Below are positions 26,387 through 34,599 of a stretch of DNA of 57,384 nucleotides, one piece after another. The notes under the pieces are model-generated. The model made no database searches. It had not been told where the DNA came from and worked only from the letters and a program-made list of their open reading frames with translations. Each line of letters begins with the position of its first letter. Position 1 is the first letter of the stretch. A program made the position numbers and the translations under genes. This stretch comes from an uncultured Myxococcales bacterium (GTDB lineage Bacteria > Myxococcota_A > Bradymonadia > UBA7976 > VGTA01), in contig CAKZRU010000045.1 in assembly GCA_937146725.1 (NCBI GenBank), positions 1 through 57,384 of the forward strand, written 5' to 3'.

Positions 26387-28186
26387 ATGAGCAATAAAAA
26401 AATTAGAAACTTTGCGATTATAGCGCATATTGATCATGGCAAATCAACCCTAGCAGATCGTATTCTAGGCATCACTGGTGCCGTCAGTGAGCGTGAGCAA
26501 AAAGATCAATTACTTGATTCGATGGATCTTGAACGCGAGCGTGGAATTACCATCAAGTCACAAGCTGTACGCTTGCCTTACATTGACTCAAATGGTGAAC
26601 GCTATGAGTTTAACCTCATTGACACACCGGGTCACGTTGACTTTACCTATGAAGTGTCTCGTAGCCTTGCCGCTTGTGATGGTGCCATCTTAGTAGTTGA
26701 TGCTTCGCAGGGCGTAGAAGCACAGACCTTGGCCAATGTTTACTTAGCATTGGATAATGATCTAGAGATTTTACCGGTACTTAATAAAATTGATCTTCCG
26801 GCCGCTGATTCAGAGCGTGTGAAAGACGAAATCGAGGATATCATTGGCCTAGATGCGAGTGAAGCGATTGAGATTTCGGCAAAAAGTGGCTTGGGCGTGC
26901 CCGACTTGTTAGAAGCGATTATTGCAAGATTACCTCCGCCCGAAGATAACTTAGAAAAGCCCTTAAGAGCCTTATTGTTTGACTCTTGGTATGATAACTA
27001 TCGTGGCGTTATCATCTTGGTACGTGTTGTGGATGGCGAAATCCGCAAAGGAAGCAAGATTTACATGAAGGGTGTAGAGCAAAGCTATGATGTTTTGGAA
27101 GTAGGTGCATTTACCCCCAAGGCTCTGCCATTAGATGCTCTCAAGGCAGGGGATGTAGGCTTTGTTATTGCCAACATTAAAGAGGTCAGACATGCCCAAG
27201 TAGGTGACACCATTGTTGATTATAAACAGCGTGAGTCACTAGATCCCCTTCCTGGATTTAAGCCGATTATCCCAGTTGTGTTCAGTGGTCTATTTCCGGT
27301 GATCTCATCGGATTATGATGATTTAAGAGATGCTCTCGAAAAGCTACGCCTCAATGATGCAGCCTTTCACTTTGAACCCGAAACTTCTGCGGCGCTTGGC
27401 TTTGGATTCCGCTGTGGTTTCTTAGGTCTTTTGCACCTAGAAATCATTCAAGAACGACTTGAGCGTGAGTTCAATATGGACTTGATTACCACAGCGCCAA
27501 CAGTGGTTTATCATGTACATACTACTGAAGGGAAAATGGTTTTAGTTGATAACCCATCCTTACTGCCTGATGTTGCTGAAATCGGCCATATCGAAGAACC
27601 GATTATCAAGGCAACCATTCACATCCCTGAGCGTTTTTGTGGCCCTGTATTAAAGCTTTGTGAAGAGCGTCGTGGTAACCAGATTGAACTCAAATATGTG
27701 GGGCGTGACCGCATGATGATCGTCTATCATCTCCCACTTGCCGAGGTCGTCTTTGACTTTTTTGACCGACTCAAAAGTTGTACTCGTGGCTATGGAAGCT
27801 TTGAATATGAAGTCGATGGCTACCAAACCTCGAATTTGGTCAAATTAGATATTAAACTGAATGGTGATAATGTTGATGCTCTTTCAATCATTGTTCACCG
27901 CGAAAAAGCATACGAGCGTGGTAAAATGCTTTGTGAACGTTTGAGAAAGGTGATTGATCGCCAACAGTTTGATGTGGCGATTCAATCAGCGATCGGAAAT
28001 AAAATCATTTCTCGTGAAACGGTGAAAGCGCTTCGTAAAGATGTAACTGCCAAATGTTATGGTGGTGATATTTCACGTAAAAGAAAGCTTCTTGAAAAGC
28101 AAAAGGCCGGTAAGAAGCGCATGAAACAAGTTGGTAATGTTGAGGTTTCTCAAGAAGCTTTCTTGGCTATTCTGAAGGTTGATTAA
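26387..28186 (+). CDS. lepA: Elongation factor 4 (LepA), back-translocating ribosomal GTPase
   Basis: 599 residues from the ATG at 26387, the same length as E. coli LepA; an upstream in-frame TTG at 26348 would add 13 residues and is less likely. GTPase motifs: G1 'AHIDHGKST', G2/G3 region 'ERERGITI' and 'DTPGHVDF', G4 'NKID', G5 'SAKSG'. These are followed by domain II, the EF-G-like domains III and V, and the LepA-specific C-terminal domain ending '[19 protein letters not shown]...QVGNVEV'. It acts on ribosomes under stress and during initiation. It heads a compact plus-strand gene group; lepB begins three bases after its stop, the classic lepA-lepB pairing. Confidence 0.99.
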   Translation: MSNKKIRNFAIIAHIDHGKSTLADRILGITGAVSEREQKDQLLDSMDLERERGITIKSQAVRLPYIDSNGERYEFNLIDTPGHVDFTYEVSRSLAACDGAILVVDASQGVEAQTLANVYLALDNDLEILPVLNKIDLPAADSERVKDEIEDIIGLDASEAIEISAKSGLGVPDLLEAIIARLPPPEDNLEKPLRALLFDSWYDNYRGVIILVRVVDGEIRKGSKIYMKGVEQSYDVLEVGAFTPKALPLDALKAGDVGFVIANIKEVRHAQVGDTIVDYKQRESLDPLPGFKPIIPVVFSGLFPVISSDYDDLRDALEKLRLNDAAFHFEPETSAALGFGFRCGFLGLLHLEIIQERLEREFNMDLITTAPTVVYHVHTTEGKMVLVDNPSLLPDVAEIGHIEEPIIKATIHIPERFCGPVLKLCEERRGNQIELKYVGRDRMMIVYHLPLAEVVFDFFDRLKSCTRGYGSFEYEVDGYQTSNLVKLDIKLNGDNVDALSIIVHREKAYERGKMLCERLRKVIDRQQFDVAIQSAIGNKIISRETVKALRKDVTAKCYGGDISRKRKLLEKQKAGKKRMKQVGNVEVSQEAFLAILKVD

Positions 28187-28189
28187 AGC

Positions 28190-29158
28190 GTGTCAAATCA
28201 TAAAAAAACAGATGAGCATTCAGCTGAAAAGCAACAGCCCTCAAAAGCTGATATAGATGAACTATTAAATAAAACCTCATCAGAGGCTGAGACTGAGACA
28301 GAACCAGAGCGTGAAAGCCCTGAAGAAGTTTTTCGTTCATTTATTTCCGCAATCTTAATCGCTGTATTGATTCGCTTTTTTATCTTTGAAGCTTACACCA
28401 TTCCATCCGGTTCAATGATTCCTACTTTGGCTGTTGGTGACTATATTTTTATCAACAAACTCGCATATGGACTTTGGAATCCACTTGCTGGCAATCAAGG
28501 TATAAATTGGGGTATCCCGGAGCGCGGTGATGTGATCGTTTTTGATTATCCTTGTGATGAAAAGGACTACATCAAAAGAGTGATTGCCGTAGAAGGCGAT
28601 AGTGTTGAAGTAACCCCCGAAGGGTATGTTCGATTAAACAGAGACTGGGTCAACGAGTCAGACCAAGGCTTGCTTGCAAACTATGATTACTTTGAACCTC
28701 GCCTAAACTATCAGTTAAATCATTATCAAGTAGATTTACCACGTGCTAGTGAGGAAAAAGCACAGTTTTCTGTTTTGCATGGCTTCTCGTTTAATCAGCC
28801 TTATCATGACTCTAGTTCACACCCCAAAACTCCATTTAATTGGGCCGAACGTGAGCTTAGCTATGGAGAGCGTAATATCGAGCCTAAGCCTAATTATGTT
28901 TGTTTAAAAAATAATAAGATGCTCAGCATGCCTCAGTATCCATTTCCATGGCGAGTACCCAAAGGTCATGTTTTTGTTATGGGTGATAATCGGGATAACT
29001 CCTATGATTCTCGTTTTTGGGGCTTTGTACCAGTTGACCATATTAAAGGCCGGGCAAGCTTTATTTGGCTTAGTTTACATCCCGAGCCGGACTCTTGGTC
29101 AGAAAAGATCCGAACAGAACGACTTTTCCAAAGCTTAACGCCAGACATTAAAGAGTAA
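28190..29158 (+). CDS. lepB: Signal peptidase I
   Basis: 322 residues, GTG start three bases after lepA, so translationally coupled. A polar, Glu-rich cytoplasmic N-terminus (1-45) is followed by one membrane helix (about 48-66) and the catalytic domain: box B 'YTIPSGSMIPTL' with nucleophile Ser75, 'RGDVIVFDYP', box D 'DYIKRVIAVEGD' with general base Lys129, and box E 'VMGDNRDNSYDSRFWGFV'. It cleaves signal peptides from the many exported proteins of this genome. About 120 residues separate boxes D and E, comparable to the large beta-ribbon insert of Gram-negative enzymes; this part is hydrophilic and not recognisably conserved. Confidence 0.97.
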   Translation: MSNHKKTDEHSAEKQQPSKADIDELLNKTSSEAETETEPERESPEEVFRSFISAILIAVLIRFFIFEAYTIPSGSMIPTLAVGDYIFINKLAYGLWNPLAGNQGINWGIPERGDVIVFDYPCDEKDYIKRVIAVEGDSVEVTPEGYVRLNRDWVNESDQGLLANYDYFEPRLNYQLNHYQVDLPRASEEKAQFSVLHGFSFNQPYHDSSSHPKTPFNWAERELSYGERNIEPKPNYVCLKNNKMLSMPQYPFPWRVPKGHVFVMGDNRDNSYDSRFWGFVPVDHIKGRASFIWLSLHPEPDSWSEKIRTERLFQSLTPDIKE

Positions 29159-29185
29159 AAAATATATCAACAAGGTTCATAACTT

Positions 29186-30331
29186 ATGCGTACCCTATTT
29201 TCTCACCGCTTTGTAAGTTCAACTTTACTTGTAGGCTTATCTTTGCTGCTGCTCGAAAGCCTATCTATTGAATTAAGCTATGCTCAGCAAAACTCTTTAC
29301 CCCCCTCAAGACGAGTTTTTTCGGCGGATCTTGACTTAGATGGCTCTGATGAGCTGTTAATCGCTCATAATACCTCGTTAACAGCTTTTAGATATTTAGG
29401 CTCTGATTTAGGCTGGAATCAAGTATGGAAGCAAGAAGGCCCGGGTGTCGTTCAAGCCATTCTCCGAGACCCACGCTTTCCCTCGTTGATTGTTGCTTGG
29501 GGCATGGGCAAGGGTAAAATGGTTGCACCTAGCACTGTGAGCGCCTTAGAGCCATTGAGCGGGCAGCAAAAGGAACTGTGGTCTTTTAATGGTGGTCGTT
29601 CCCAAGTGGTTAATCTTCAATTTGTGCAAAGTGATGATGATGTTGAACTTGAATTATTGATCGCTCACTTTGTGAGTAAATATCATACTCGACGAGTTGT
29701 TTTAGACCAATTATCAGCGCCTAAGCCCAAAGCGATAGAAAGCTCACAAATACGAATGGCAACCTCATGGTTACTTGCCGACCTTGACGGTAAGCCAGGC
29801 TTAGAAGAAGTGATCGGTAGAGTCTACGGTGATGAAAAAGGTGAATATGGCGATTTATCAATCCAAGCCTTCAAGCCAAATGCTTCACCTTTGAAACTTG
29901 GACAAGTGGTCCCCACTGAACGAGGCTTAAAAGCGATGAAAGTTTGGGAAAGCAAAAGTGGAAAACATTTATATTTTTCAGATGGTTGGGTCGCCGCTTA
30001 TGGAAAAAAGGCGAAAGCAACTTTAAAGCGTCTTTATTGGGCTAAAGGTCGAATCAATGTTGAACGCCTAGCTGACTCAGCAGATGAGTTTACCTTTTTT
30101 GATTTGTGGTTTCGTAAAGCGCCAAATCATCAAGAACTCATCTTTGCTCATGGCAATAAGGGGATTAACTTGATTATCCCTCAAGCTGAAGGTCCTTGGA
30201 CAGTGAAGCAATTGCTTGCAACCGTACCGATTGTAAATGCAGCAGTTGCTTATGCGGGTCAACAGTGGTGGGCTTTTATCCCTTCTGAAAAGGGCACTCA
30301 AGTGACTGCGCTCACTTTGCCTAACCTTTAA
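29186..30331 (+). CDS. Exported protein with VCBS/FG-GAP-like segments, function unknown
   Basis: 381 residues with a signal peptide (about 1-33, cleaved near SYA|QQ). Two segments resemble calcium-binding blades of FG-GAP/VCBS propellers: 'FSADLDLDGSDELLIAH' right after the signal peptide and 'LLADLDGKPGLEEVIG' in the middle. The spacing suggests a seven- or fewer-bladed beta-propeller. There is no catalytic motif. It stands between lepB (27 bases upstream) and ruvX (33 bases downstream), so it is in the same transcription unit; the neighbours give no hint to function. Confidence 0.75.
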   Translation: MRTLFSHRFVSSTLLVGLSLLLLESLSIELSYAQQNSLPPSRRVFSADLDLDGSDELLIAHNTSLTAFRYLGSDLGWNQVWKQEGPGVVQAILRDPRFPSLIVAWGMGKGKMVAPSTVSALEPLSGQQKELWSFNGGRSQVVNLQFVQSDDDVELELLIAHFVSKYHTRRVVLDQLSAPKPKAIESSQIRMATSWLLADLDGKPGLEEVIGRVYGDEKGEYGDLSIQAFKPNASPLKLGQVVPTERGLKAMKVWESKSGKHLYFSDGWVAAYGKKAKATLKRLYWAKGRINVERLADSADEFTFFDLWFRKAPNHQELIFAHGNKGINLIIPQAEGPWTVKQLLATVPIVNAAVAYAGQQWWAFIPSEKGTQVTALTLPNL

Positions 30332-30364
30332 ACTCACCTATTAGCGATCGATCTGGCATATCGT

Positions 30365-30799
30365 ATGGATGAAGCAAGAGTACTTGGTATTGATTATGGT
30401 GAAAAAAGAGTTGGGCTTGCCATCAGTGATCCAGCTCGTATCTTTGCTCAAACTCTTTCAACAGTGGCCAGAAAGCATAATGGGGATGTTGCTGTAGCAA
30501 ACACCATCAAAGCACTCCTCAAACAACACCAAGTCACAGAAATCGTGATTGGATGGCCATTAAGGCTTAATGGCCGTGAAGGTATTCAAACCCAAAAGGT
30601 AGCACGCTTTATTCGTTGTCTTGATGAGATTGATTTACCGATTCACAAGTGGGATGAACGCTTATCAACAACAAGCGCTGATCGAGTTTTAAGTCAAGCC
30701 GGAGTTAAAGGGGTTGCCAGACGAGAAAAAGTTGACCAACTTGCCGCAGTCATTATTTTACAAGCCTGGCTCGATGCACAAAGCTCAAAAAGTCAGTAG
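30365..30799 (+). CDS. ruvX: Putative pre-16S rRNA nuclease / Holliday junction resolvase RuvX (YqgF)
   Basis: 144 residues, the normal size of this RNase H-fold family. Signature segments are 'VLGIDYGEKRVGLAISD' with catalytic Asp10, 'EIVIGWPLRLNG', 'KWDERLSTTSADRVL' and the C-terminal 'KVDQLAAVIILQAWLD' with the last catalytic Asp. It takes part in 5' maturation of 16S rRNA. The Shine-Dalgarno site is weak, in keeping with reading from an upstream gene's message. Confidence 0.95.
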   Translation: MDEARVLGIDYGEKRVGLAISDPARIFAQTLSTVARKHNGDVAVANTIKALLKQHQVTEIVIGWPLRLNGREGIQTQKVARFIRCLDEIDLPIHKWDERLSTTSADRVLSQAGVKGVARREKVDQLAAVIILQAWLDAQSSKSQ

Positions 30800-30819
30800 A
30801 TGATCAAAGAAGAGTATAT

Positions 30820-31428
30820 ATGTCTGATTCAAAAGAACTAAAAGTACGAAGTTCATCAAATTCGCCAACAGCCTCCTCTGAGCCAGCCAGGTCTCAGCCT
30901 ACAGAACCTAGAGTGGTGATTGAGTTCCAAGGTGTGTCCAAAGAGGTCATGTCACAAGTATGGGAACAACTCAAAGCAGGAGCAACACCCGAAGGAGCAG
31001 CATTTACTCTAGCCCGATCAATGTGCGACCACCAACACTGGTGGGCCTTTTATGAAACGATTGGTATTTTTGATACAGGTGATGAGCAATATCCCGGAGA
31101 TGTGAATCCTTTTTTACATGTCAATCTACACTTTATGATCGGTCTACAGATCCTTAATGCCTCACCAAAAGGTGCACAGCATTTTTACAGTCGTCGAGTT
31201 GAACTTGGAGATGATCCTCATGAAGTTGTGCATATGATGATGGAGGCTTTTCAACGCCATCTTGTATGGACTGCAATTCATGGAGATCCCGGAGGACAAA
31301 TCGATATGAATGCTTATGAAGCAACATTGGCTGTACTTGAAGAACTCGATAGCGAAGAACTTTGGGAAAAGCTTGGACATGAGCAACGTCCTCAATTACA
31401 TCCGGAGGCTTATGAACAGCAATTTTAA
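30820..31428 (+). CDS. DUF1841 family protein
   Basis: 202 residues, cytoplasmic. AAGAAGAG precedes the ATG. The first 30 residues are Ser/Pro-rich and probably disordered. The rest has the DUF1841 pattern: 'VNPFLHVNLHFMIGLQ', then 'DPHEVVHMMMEAFQRHLVWTAIHG' and 'DMNAYEATL'. Conserved His residues (the NPFLHxxxH motif and the later HEVVHMM) could bind a metal, but the family has no established function. Its last 17 bases overlap the start of a small membrane protein gene in another frame. Confidence 0.8.
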   Translation: MSDSKELKVRSSSNSPTASSEPARSQPTEPRVVIEFQGVSKEVMSQVWEQLKAGATPEGAAFTLARSMCDHQHWWAFYETIGIFDTGDEQYPGDVNPFLHVNLHFMIGLQILNASPKGAQHFYSRRVELGDDPHEVVHMMMEAFQRHLVWTAIHGDPGGQIDMNAYEATLAVLEELDSEELWEKLGHEQRPQLHPEAYEQQF

Positions 31429-31549
31429 AGTCAAAGATCTGCTTCCTACCTCAAGTGGATGCTTTATATTATTACTTTTAGCGCTTCTCATTGGTGGCCT
31501 AGCGTTCGGTATCTTTTGGACCTTAATGACTGTTCCACCTGGCTCATAA
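31412..31549 (+). CDS. Small single-pass membrane protein (45 residues)
   Basis: ATG at 31412 preceded by a good Shine-Dalgarno site (TCCGGAGG, ending about four bases before). It begins inside the 3' end of the DUF1841 gene, a 17-base overlap typical of translational coupling. Residues 1-15 are polar (MNSNFKVKDLLPTSS), 16-39 are a continuous membrane helix (GCFILLLLALLIGGLAFGIF) and the tail is short. It sits 28 bases before uppP. No family is recognised; a small accessory membrane protein is possible. A longer in-frame reading from 31310 would run antisense to nothing but overlaps the upstream gene entirely. Confidence 0.65.
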   Translation: MNSNFKVKDLLPTSSGCFILLLLALLIGGLAFGIFWTLMTVPPGS

Positions 31550-31577
31550 GCTAATGATTAAATATTGGTAATAATAT

Positions 31578-32399
31578 ATGTTTTTCTCTCATATTTTTTT
31601 TGAAGTATCCGAGCTTGGTATCATTGAAGCTTTGTTATTGGGGTTAGTTCAGGCTCTCACTGAATTCTTGCCGGTCTCATCTAGTGGGCATCTTGTTCTT
31701 TCTCAGCATTGGTTAGGAATACAAGCCGCTGGAGATGCCGCTTTTGAGGTCGCTGTTCACTTAGGTACCCTACTCAGTATTCTGGTGATATTACGTAGTG
31801 AAGTTGGTGATTTACTCAAAGGGTTTATAAGAACTGAAAGTCGAACCAAGGTTTGGCGTGAAGAACTGAGTTTTATCCTAATTTCGGCCATTCCGGCTGG
31901 CCTTATTGGCGTTTTATTCAAGGATCAACTCGAAAACGCCTTTGGTAGTATTCAAGCGGTCAGTTTAGCTTTAATGGCTACCGGTGTAATCCTTTTAACG
32001 ACCTACAAAAGGTCAGGTAATCGGCAACAAGTCAAATTGAGTGATGCAATCTTGATTGGGATCGCTCAAGCGATTGCGATTCTCCCTGGAGTCTCTCGCT
32101 CAGGCTCAACAATTTCACTAGCTTTGTGGCTTGGTATTCAAAGAGAAAGAGCAGCACGCTTAAGCTTTTTAATGTCTATTCCTGTAATTGGAGGCGCTGG
32201 CCTACTTAAGGCTTTAGATCTGATCAAAAGCCCTATAGATGCCGAGATGTATATTATGATGCTCATTGGTATGAGTTCATCATTTATCTTTGGTCTGGGT
32301 GCTCTTTCCATCATGTTGAAGTGGATTTCAAAACCGTCATTTGCATATTTTGGTTTTTACTGCTTTGGACTTGGAATAAGCATCTTCTATTTATTTTAA
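31578..32399 (+). CDS. uppP: Undecaprenyl-diphosphatase (UppP/BacA)
   Basis: 273 residues, usual length, about eight membrane helices. The two family motifs are present: 'LVQALTEFLPVSSSGHL' near the N-terminus (with the catalytic Glu) and 'LPGVSRSGSTI' in the middle (Arg/Ser). It removes a phosphate from undecaprenyl diphosphate so that the lipid carrier for peptidoglycan and polysaccharide export can be reused; the likely site of action is the inner membrane. It is the last gene of the lepA group. Its start has only a weak Shine-Dalgarno site, so translation may rely on the small gene just upstream. Confidence 0.97.
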   Translation: MFFSHIFFEVSELGIIEALLLGLVQALTEFLPVSSSGHLVLSQHWLGIQAAGDAAFEVAVHLGTLLSILVILRSEVGDLLKGFIRTESRTKVWREELSFILISAIPAGLIGVLFKDQLENAFGSIQAVSLALMATGVILLTTYKRSGNRQQVKLSDAILIGIAQAIAILPGVSRSGSTISLALWLGIQRERAARLSFLMSIPVIGGAGLLKALDLIKSPIDAEMYIMMLIGMSSSFIFGLGALSIMLKWISKPSFAYFGFYCFGLGISIFYLF

Positions 32400-32602
32400 C
32401 TAAGCTTTATAAAATGCTTTCTCGTGAAAAGTCGTTGTATTTCTTAAAGAACTTAAGTTTACTCACTTTAATTAATTTTCATTGACATAATTTCATGCTT
32501 TGCAGAGTTATGTTGATTTAATGGGCTTAGCTTTTACAGTATTATCCCTGTTGATTGCCCTATACCTAAAACATTTTTTTCAAGCACTAAAGGAACTTCC
32601 TT

Positions 32603-33055
32603 ATGAAGACAATTGCTCGTATTCCCTTTTGGATTTGGCTCTTAATTCTCACTGTACTTTGCTATGCCGTATGGAATCCTTGGGGCGTTTCTTTCTTCCA
32701 CATGATTATTGGAGATAATGCCGCAGGATCTACTAAGTTTTTAATTGGGGTTATTCTTTTTATTGTTTTTGGTATCTTTGGCAAAGCAACCGCAAGTTCT
32801 TTGGGGAAATGGGGTCTAATCCTCTATGCTATTCTTGTTGGCTCTGTTCTGTTTTTCCTCTATGACCATGATGTTTTAAATAAGGAAAATGCTGGAACTC
32901 TTAAGTTTATTGCTCCCTTCCTAGTTGCCCTTTTATTGGCGATTGGTTCACAAGGTGCAAAGATTTATCGAGCCATCACCGGAACTGGTCAAGTTCACAT
33001 TGATGGTGAAGTTTCTCATGACCAAGACATTGATCTCGAAGATCAATCACACTAA
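32603..33055 (+). CDS. Small multi-pass membrane protein, DUF6524-like
   Basis: 150 residues; AAGGA lies about nine bases before the ATG. Four membrane helices are visible: about 9-27, 43-60, 70-88 and 101-118, followed by a hydrophilic, Asp/His-rich tail. The motif 'WNPWGVSFFHMI' after the first helix and 'LGKWGLILYAI' in the third resemble what I remember of DUF6524 ('NPTG.SY.HW', 'LG..GLIL'). No function is known. The 200-base gap upstream separates it from uppP; a TTGACA at 32482-32487 lacks a convincing -10 partner. Confidence 0.65.
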   Translation: MKTIARIPFWIWLLILTVLCYAVWNPWGVSFFHMIIGDNAAGSTKFLIGVILFIVFGIFGKATASSLGKWGLILYAILVGSVLFFLYDHDVLNKENAGTLKFIAPFLVALLLAIGSQGAKIYRAITGTGQVHIDGEVSHDQDIDLEDQSH

Positions 33056-33108
33056 CTCTTCGCTATTGAGTCTTGTACTCATACTAATTTATAAAAAGAG
33101 TATACTGC

Positions 33109-34554
33109 ATGACTCAGACTTCTAGTTCTCATGAATCAACAGTAGATCCCATTCAACCAGAAGTCAGCACCGAGATTGCCCTTGATCGAAAGCTTGGTTT
33201 AAGTTCTTCGTTTTCAATGATTACGGGCTCAATGCTTGGCATTGGTATATTCTTGGCTCCTTGCCTAGCAGCCCGTCATATTGATACAAGTGGCTTATTC
33301 TTTGGTGCTTGGATCTTAACGGGGATTATTGCTTTAGCCGGTGCTTGGATCTATGGCCGATTAGGCGTTATGCATCCCAAAAGTGGTGGGGATTATATTT
33401 TTCACCGAGAAGCTTTTGGCTCCATTTTGGCAAGTGCCTATGGCTGGGGGATGTTAAGTTCTGCATTTGCGGGCTCATTAGCTGCCATGTCAGTCGCCCT
33501 ATGTAACTACCAGCTATTGCCCTTATTGGGTTTATCCACCGATGTTTTATTTGAATACCAAGTAATAGGATTGACCTTAAGCATTACCGGTGCGCAGCTT
33601 GCTGGTATCGTGATCATTCTTTTGATTAGTTACCTAAACACTTTTGGCCTTGAACTCTCTGCCCGCATACAGGAATTTATCGCGTTTTTACCATTGTTCG
33701 TTCTATTTGTAATGTGTATCTATCTCTTTACCCTCACTCCGGTTCAGAGCTCAAAGATAAGCGTAATAGACTCAACATGGAGTTTTAATGGGATTTCTAA
33801 TGCTTTTTTAGAGATTTATTTTGCTTATTCTGGTTGGAATGCAGTGATTTATGTAGCAGGAGAAGTCAAAGATCCTCAAAGAACTCTACCGATTGCCCTT
33901 GTGGGTGGCACGATTACAGTGATGTGTCTTTATCTCTTTTTATGTGCCGCTGCTTTACACTATGTTGGTCTAAGTGGCTTAAGAGCTTTTTATGAAAGCC
34001 ATACCGATTTGGGTAGTGGAATAGCGACACACTTGGGTGGTGGCTGGATTTCATATGCCATGACGCTTTTAGTGACAATTGCCTTACTTGCCTCTATTAA
34101 TGCAACTATGATTGGTGGTGGACGCTTGGCCTTTATGATGGCTAAAGATGGTTGCTTTTGGAAAAAAGCGAGTCTTCTTAGTCCTAAATATCGTACACCG
34201 AATCAGGCTTTATGGATTCTCAGCTTGATGGCGATCTTAATGGTTTTATTTATTCCTTATGGTCTTATATTTCAGCTCATTAGCTTAGTTATGGTTCTTG
34301 GCGGTGTGTTAACCGCTTTTGCATACTACACTTTAAAACTAAACAAAGTTCGTCAAGGAGAGGCTACGTTTTCGCCAATTGATTGGCTACTTCCTCCACT
34401 CTTTATCATTTTTAGTGTGGGTGTGATCTTCATTAAATTCAGCGAATTATTTAGACAAGAGGGGTCATCACTTGCACCACTTGTCGGCTTAATGATCGTT
34501 GCGTTGACCTACTTGATACTCAAGGTCAAAAGCGTTTTGCCTGCGAAAGCTTAA
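33109..34554 (+). CDS. APC-family amino acid/polyamine permease
   Basis: 481 residues with about twelve membrane helices. The first helix has the APC substrate-binding glycine motif: 'SMITGSMLGIGIFLAPCLAA'. Later signatures are 'YSGWNAVIYVAGEVKDPQRTLP' (helix 6 region) and 'DGCFWKKASLLSPKYRTPNQAL' (loop before helix 9), typical of LAT/cationic amino acid transporters. It would import or exchange an amino acid across the inner membrane; the substrate cannot be read from sequence. The next gene is convergent and no clear terminator hairpin was seen between them. Confidence 0.92.
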   Translation: MTQTSSSHESTVDPIQPEVSTEIALDRKLGLSSSFSMITGSMLGIGIFLAPCLAARHIDTSGLFFGAWILTGIIALAGAWIYGRLGVMHPKSGGDYIFHREAFGSILASAYGWGMLSSAFAGSLAAMSVALCNYQLLPLLGLSTDVLFEYQVIGLTLSITGAQLAGIVIILLISYLNTFGLELSARIQEFIAFLPLFVLFVMCIYLFTLTPVQSSKISVIDSTWSFNGISNAFLEIYFAYSGWNAVIYVAGEVKDPQRTLPIALVGGTITVMCLYLFLCAAALHYVGLSGLRAFYESHTDLGSGIATHLGGGWISYAMTLLVTIALLASINATMIGGGRLAFMMAKDGCFWKKASLLSPKYRTPNQALWILSLMAILMVLFIPYGLIFQLISLVMVLGGVLTAFAYYTLKLNKVRQGEATFSPIDWLLPPLFIIFSVGVIFIKFSELFRQEGSSLAPLVGLMIVALTYLILKVKSVLPAKA

Positions 34555-34599
34555 TCTTTACCAAAGTAAACTTGGTTCGAGACCTTAGGCTTGGGATTC

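Noticed and set aside
32482..32514. Promoter with perfect TTGACA before the DUF6524-like gene
   Set aside because: No acceptable -10 hexamer lies at 16-18 bases; the best candidates are too far away, so it is not listed as a feature.
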